Assembly: GCA_044359955.1 (NCBI GenBank)
Contig: JBIKLF010000002.1
Coordinates: forward strand, 186,001 to 250,000
Length of the DNA: 64,000 nucleotides
Source: JACTMZ01 sp044359955
GTDB lineage: Bacteria; Verrucomicrobiota; Verrucomicrobiia; Chthoniobacterales; JACTMZ01
Direction: 5' to 3'
The translations under genes were made by a program, and so were the position numbers. Below the pieces are notes generated by a model that was not told the DNA's origin, did no database searches, and worked only from the letters and a program-made list of their open reading frames with translations. This document shows positions 61,504-64,000 of the stretch, in pieces (the stretch's first letter is position 1; each line of letters opens with the position of its first letter).

Positions 61504-61784
61504 GAGTCCGCCTTTGCGTTGGATGCTTATGGCGAGTGGGGCGGCGGGGTGGAGGTGTGAAACGGAAAGGTCGGCCACGGGCGACTGGAGGAAACTGGAA
61601 TTTTAGCCACAGCCGACCGAAGGAAGACGGCCGGATGCGAAGCAGACGAGCGAGGCGTGCAAATTTGCGCGGATTGACGCGGATGGAAGAAGGTCCCGGG
61701 GAGCACGCGACCCTCGCGCGTGGTGGCGGACGCCTCGTCCGTCACACCTTTGTTCTATACCGGCAGAGGGCCGCCGCCGCTGCG

Positions 61785-62168
61785 TTACCAGCCGATTCTC
61801 TCGATTCCCTCGACGCAATCGAAGTGTCTGTCGTTTGAAAGGATGCGCGCTTTGTGCTGCTTGGCTTGAGCGGCGATCCAAACGTCATGCCATGGAATCG
61901 GCGTGCCATTGGCTTTGAGTTGGCTTCTGATCGCCGCGTAGAACGCGGCCGTGGCACCATCCACCGCAAGAACCTGGAATCGCTGTTCCAACTTCTGCAG
62001 CTTCGCCTCATACGAAGCCCGATCGCGTGAGGCCAACAGACCGAATCGGTATTCCCCGAGGGCCACCGGCGTGAGCAGGAGGGCAGTCGTCCCGGTCAAA
62101 GGCTTGGCGATACCAACGTCTCCATCAAGCCAAGCAGACAACGCATTCGTATCGACCACTACTTCCAT
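61785..62168 (-). CDS. PIN-domain RNase toxin (VapC)
   Basis: A 127-residue complete VapC. VVVDTNALSAWL has D6, ALGEYRFGLLASR has the second acid, and WIAAQAKQHKARILSNDRHFD the third. It is the intact version of the truncated copy at 52744. It overlaps its antitoxin by ten bases. Confidence 0.9.
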   Translation of the reverse strand: MEVVVDTNALSAWLDGDVGIAKPLTGTTALLLTPVALGEYRFGLLASRDRASYEAKLQKLEQRFQVLAVDGATAAFYAAIRSQLKANGTPIPWHDVWIAAQAKQHKARILSNDRHFDCVEGIERIGW

Positions 62169-62416
62169 TGAGTGGCATCAACCTGCTCGAACTCATCCTC
62201 GATGAGTGTCTCGATCTTCGCCCGCTCACTGTGCAAGTGATTCATGGAGCCGTAGAATTCTTTCCACGCTTCGGAAGCGGGAGCCTGCTTCGGTGCCAGC
62301 CGCGCTGCCAATAGGTCGGCCACGAAGTCCTGAAGAGTTAAACCGTTCCCTGCTGCCTCAGCTTGCGCTTCGCGCAGCAGTTCGTCCGGAATGTTGAGAG
62401 TGGTGGTCACCGGCAA
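62159..62416 (-). CDS. VapB-type antitoxin
   Basis: An 85-residue protein starting at TTG 62416, or more likely at GTG 62410 (VTTTLNIPDELLREAQ). The N-terminus is RHH-like, and AEAAGNGLTLQDFVADLLAARL leads to the toxin-binding tail EAWKEFYGSMNHLHSERAKIETLIEDEFEQ. Its C-terminal 65 residues are also found, fused to HEPN, at 53144-53488. Confidence 0.85.
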   Translation of the reverse strand: MPVTTTLNIPDELLREAQAEAAGNGLTLQDFVADLLAARLAPKQAPASEAWKEFYGSMNHLHSERAKIETLIEDEFEQVDATQWK

Positions 62417-62475
62417 AACTTAAACCCGCTCTTTGTGTTTGGCAAACTTTGGAAGGCGGCCGACCCGCGCATACG

Positions 62476-62502
62476 GACGCACTCGTCGAGAACGATCCTC
62501 AC
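62476..62502 (-). pseudogene. DUF5615 toxin start, truncated
   Basis: GTG 62502 overlaps the DUF433 stop as GTGA (62499-62502) and reads VRIVLDECV, the N-terminus of a DUF5615 toxin with its first acidic residues. After nine codons it goes into unrelated sequence. The toxin is lost. Confidence 0.72.
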
Positions 62503-62714
62503 GCGGCAAGCAGGGCTGCCTCGGAACGCTCCAAGAGACGGCACGCCATGTCTTTAGTCACAGACGGGAAGCACTCAAGGAACTCCTCAAGGCTGTAACC
62601 GCGCTCGAGGTATTCAAAGAGGGTGCGCACCGGGACACGGGTTCCCTTGAACACAGGAGCGCCTCCCAGAATATTGGGATTCACGGTGATGAGTTCCATG
62701 GTTTTAGTGCTCAC
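62499..62714 (-). CDS. DUF433 antitoxin
   Basis: A 71-residue protein. ELITVNPNILGGAPVFKGTRVPVRTLFEYLERGYSLEEFLECFPSV is the full DUF433 fold with the G-T-R-x-x-V turn. The toxin gene that follows is cut after nine codons. An inner ATG at 62699 is a possible later start. Confidence 0.88.
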   Translation of the reverse strand: MSTKTMELITVNPNILGGAPVFKGTRVPVRTLFEYLERGYSLEEFLECFPSVTKDMACRLLERSEAALLAA

Positions 62715-62853
62715 GCTTATAATTTAGCAGAAAAAACCGGGGGGGCAAGACGCTGGGGGGATGGTGTTTAATGATGAATTTTGAATGATGGATGATGAAT
62801 CGGAGGGTCGCCGCGGCGACTAAACTACGGAGGGAACTCTCGATCAAACAGAC

Positions 62854-63006
62854 GGGCTCTCACGGAGACACGGGGAGCACGGAGGGCTTAAGACTTAGAA
62901 ACTTACAAACTTAAAACTCGCCTTTGGAGAAGGAGAGGCTGCGATGCTTAATGATGGATGTTGAATTTTGAATGGTGAGCCAGGGATAAGGGATCAGGAT
63001 GGGCTG
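62854..63006. repeat. About 148-bp repeat, copy 2
   Basis: Match to 54227-54374, and here directly followed by the epimerase remnant. Includes the GATGGATGTTGAAT word. Confidence 0.85.
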
Positions 63007-63140
63007 AAGCCGGGTCGGGTGCGGAGCCAGGTGAGGGTTTCGTTGACGCCTTGTTGGAGGGGGATTTTGGGTTGGCCGAGGATGGTGTAGGTTTTGTCCA
63101 TCGGGGTGATGTAGGAGCGGCTGGGGGCCGCAGTGCCATC
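62994..63140 (-). pseudogene. NAD-epimerase/dehydratase C-terminal remnant 2
   Basis: Reads SYITPMDKTYTILGQPKIPLQQGVNETLTWLRTRPGFSPS, related to the remnant at 59968. The upstream part of the gene is replaced by repeat. Confidence 0.75.
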
Positions 63141-63483
63141 TAAGGCCGGTCAGTGTACCAGTTGGTCGCCGCGGCGACCCGTCTCGTCAAACCTCGGCTC
63201 AGTGGTTGGCTGTGGCCTACCAGTGGTTCAGCTGGAATGGAGAAGAGAGGAGATTTAAGTTGGTGATGAGGTCGCCGGCGAGATCGGTGGCGCGCAGGAT
63301 GGGACGGGCGACTTTGCGGCCGGGTCGGGTGCGGAGCGTGGAACCGGAAGCCCTAAAACTTACAGACCTACAAACTTAAAACTCCCCGGCGTGCGGCGGC
63401 CGCCATAGTTGCGGATGGCGGGCAAAAAGTAACGGGGCGAATAGCCGCAAAAAGTCGCAAGAAGTGCAAGAGGGGCAGGAAGG
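63141..63483. repeat. Gap of decayed repeats
   Basis: Holds a GGTCGCCGCGGCGACC palindrome near 63165 and copies of ACTTACAGACCTACAAACTT and CTCCCCGGCGTGC words. No gene. Confidence 0.6.
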
Positions 63484-63738
63484 TCAGGCGCCGAAGAGAA
63501 GTTTTGCCGCGGCGATCAGCACGGCAATCTGGCCGATCCAAAAAAGGAACATCCATTTGATGATTTCCGCTTTGATATCAGCCCCATCCTGCTTGGTCAT
63601 GAGCCGCTTGATGAGATCGTTTTCCTGCTCGCGAAAGGCTAGTTCGAGGCTCTCGGCAATAGCACGGGCTTTCGGTGGCTCGATCTGAGCCGCTTCCAGA
63701 ATCGAAAGGATTTTTGTCGTGCTCACTAGCACAATCAT
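63484..63738 (-). CDS. Small coiled-coil membrane protein
   Basis: An 84-residue protein. Residues 10-60 are a charged helix (ILEAAQIEPPKARAIAESLELAFREQENDLIKRL), and residues 62-82 a membrane segment (MFLFWIGQIAVLIAAAKLLF). This looks like the DUF1640/CCDC90 style of small anchored coiled-coil protein. The start is ATG 63738; an in-frame GTG at about 63726 is an alternative. Function unknown. Confidence 0.72.
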   Translation of the reverse strand: MIVLVSTTKILSILEAAQIEPPKARAIAESLELAFREQENDLIKRLMTKQDGADIKAEIIKWMFLFWIGQIAVLIAAAKLLFGA

Positions 63739-63904
63739 TAGTGACGCGCATGCCGTCTGTCAAATCACCGCTTGCGCCAGCAAAAGCAAGGGCACAGCCA
63801 CTGTGAGTGGTGCGGCCAAGCCGCACATACGGGTCGCCGCGGCGGCCGGGCCCTACCGGGCGAGATGCCTGAGATTAAGTCCAAAATCTTTTGGTAACTG
63901 GTAT

Positions 63905-63927
63905 TAAAACTCCCCGGCGTGCCGGGG
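63905..63927 (-). terminator. Terminator of the edge gene
   Basis: CCCCGGC / GCCGGGG with a two-base loop. T-rich sequence lies on the minus strand beyond it, and a GTTTTA follows on the plus strand. Confidence 0.6.
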
Positions 63928-63930
63928 GTT

Positions 63931-64000
63931 TTACTGTGGACCGAGGGCGCGGATGCGCAGGAAGTGTTGGTCGCCGGGGAGGTCGACTTCGATGAAGGGG
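63931..64000 (-). CDS. C-terminal fragment of a gene cut by the window end
   Basis: On the minus strand the last residues read PFIEVDLPGDQHFLRIRALGPQ then stop (TTA at 63931-63933), directly before the terminator. It could be the end of a secreted or extracellular domain, but too little is visible to name it. Confidence 0.45.
   Translation of the reverse strand, partial: PFIEVDLPGDQHFLRIRALGPQ

Larger units (their letters stand above)
61106..61784. repeat. Long repeat gap with terminator, palindrome and repeat copies
   Basis: Holds the minus-strand terminator 61230-61257, palindrome copy 5 (61270-61301), the 200-bp repeat copy 2 (61305-61503), and at 61613-61654 an inverted copy of 53105-53146. 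No gene. Confidence 0.8.

Noticed and set aside
61613..61654. Treating this as a third VapC fragment
   Set aside because: It is a repeat shared with 53105-53146 in inverted orientation and has no VapC sequence.

Overview
The window is a GC-rich bacterial chromosome segment with no rRNA, tRNA or CRISPR array that I could see. The gene content is an outer-membrane type polysaccharide cluster, a heptosyltransferase-like GT9 enzyme, an MsbA-like exporter, PqiA/PqiB and AlaRS. Together with very many dispersed palindromic repeats and toxin-antitoxin (TA) modules, this points to a Gram-negative, free-living bacterium. A member of the Verrucomicrobiota/PVC group is my best guess, but that is inference from gene style and not proven.

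Layout. Positions 1-17250 hold a surface-glycan cluster, almost all on the + strand. It contains an ATP-grasp fragment, a decayed IS3-type transposase, two small membrane or secreted proteins, a metallophosphoesterase, two tandem cytoplasmic beta-propeller glycosidase-like proteins and two methyltransferases. It also contains a DegT aminotransferase, five or six GT2-type glycosyltransferases, RmlC, a WbaP-type initiating sugar-phosphate transferase, an NAD epimerase and a sulfotransferase, and it ends in a strong terminator. Several of the first genes look more AT-rich than the rest, as if acquired separately.

Positions 17300-27870 are a TA island: DUF433-like/DUF5615, a truncated Phd, two AbiEi/AbiEii pairs, MNT/HEPN, a DUF6036 fragment, Phd/VapC and AbrB/truncated VapC. 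They are separated by purine-rich repeat arrays, a 78-bp tandem repeat and hairpins. Positions 27880-36250 are a second glycan block: a GT4, an O-antigen ligase/polymerase, a GT8-like protein, a GT9, two GT2s and a GT4. One AbrB/VapC pair sits inside it. Positions 36250-42000 hold an MsbA-like ABC exporter, an IS630 element, an ArsR-like regulator bracketed by palindromes, and GDP-fucose synthase. Positions 42000-52435 are mostly housekeeping: a half-length aldehyde dehydrogenase, an RHH/VapC pair, thymidine phosphorylase, PqiA, PqiB, an unusual transporter-hotdog thioesterase fusion and alanyl-tRNA synthetase.

Positions 52440-64000 are a second, very repeat-rich TA island: a duplicated and partly inverted VapBC, a chimeric HEPN-VapB gene, MNT, HigBA with a frameshifted toxin, HicBA, two RelBE/ParE-type pairs, an AAA-ATPase/DUF4143 protein, UPF0175/DUF3368, DUF2442 and two DUF433/DUF5615 pairs. 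Truncated ends of glycosyltransferase and epimerase genes lie between them.

How it fits together. The glycan genes can assemble a rhamnose- and fucose-containing, possibly sulfated polysaccharide on undecaprenyl phosphate and polymerise and export it. The TA islands look like sites of repeated insertion, deletion and recombination. In several of them the antitoxin is complete and the toxin is broken. Five copies of one 32-bp palindrome and several pairs of 100-200 bp repeats tie distant parts of the window together and are probably the substrate for this rearrangement.
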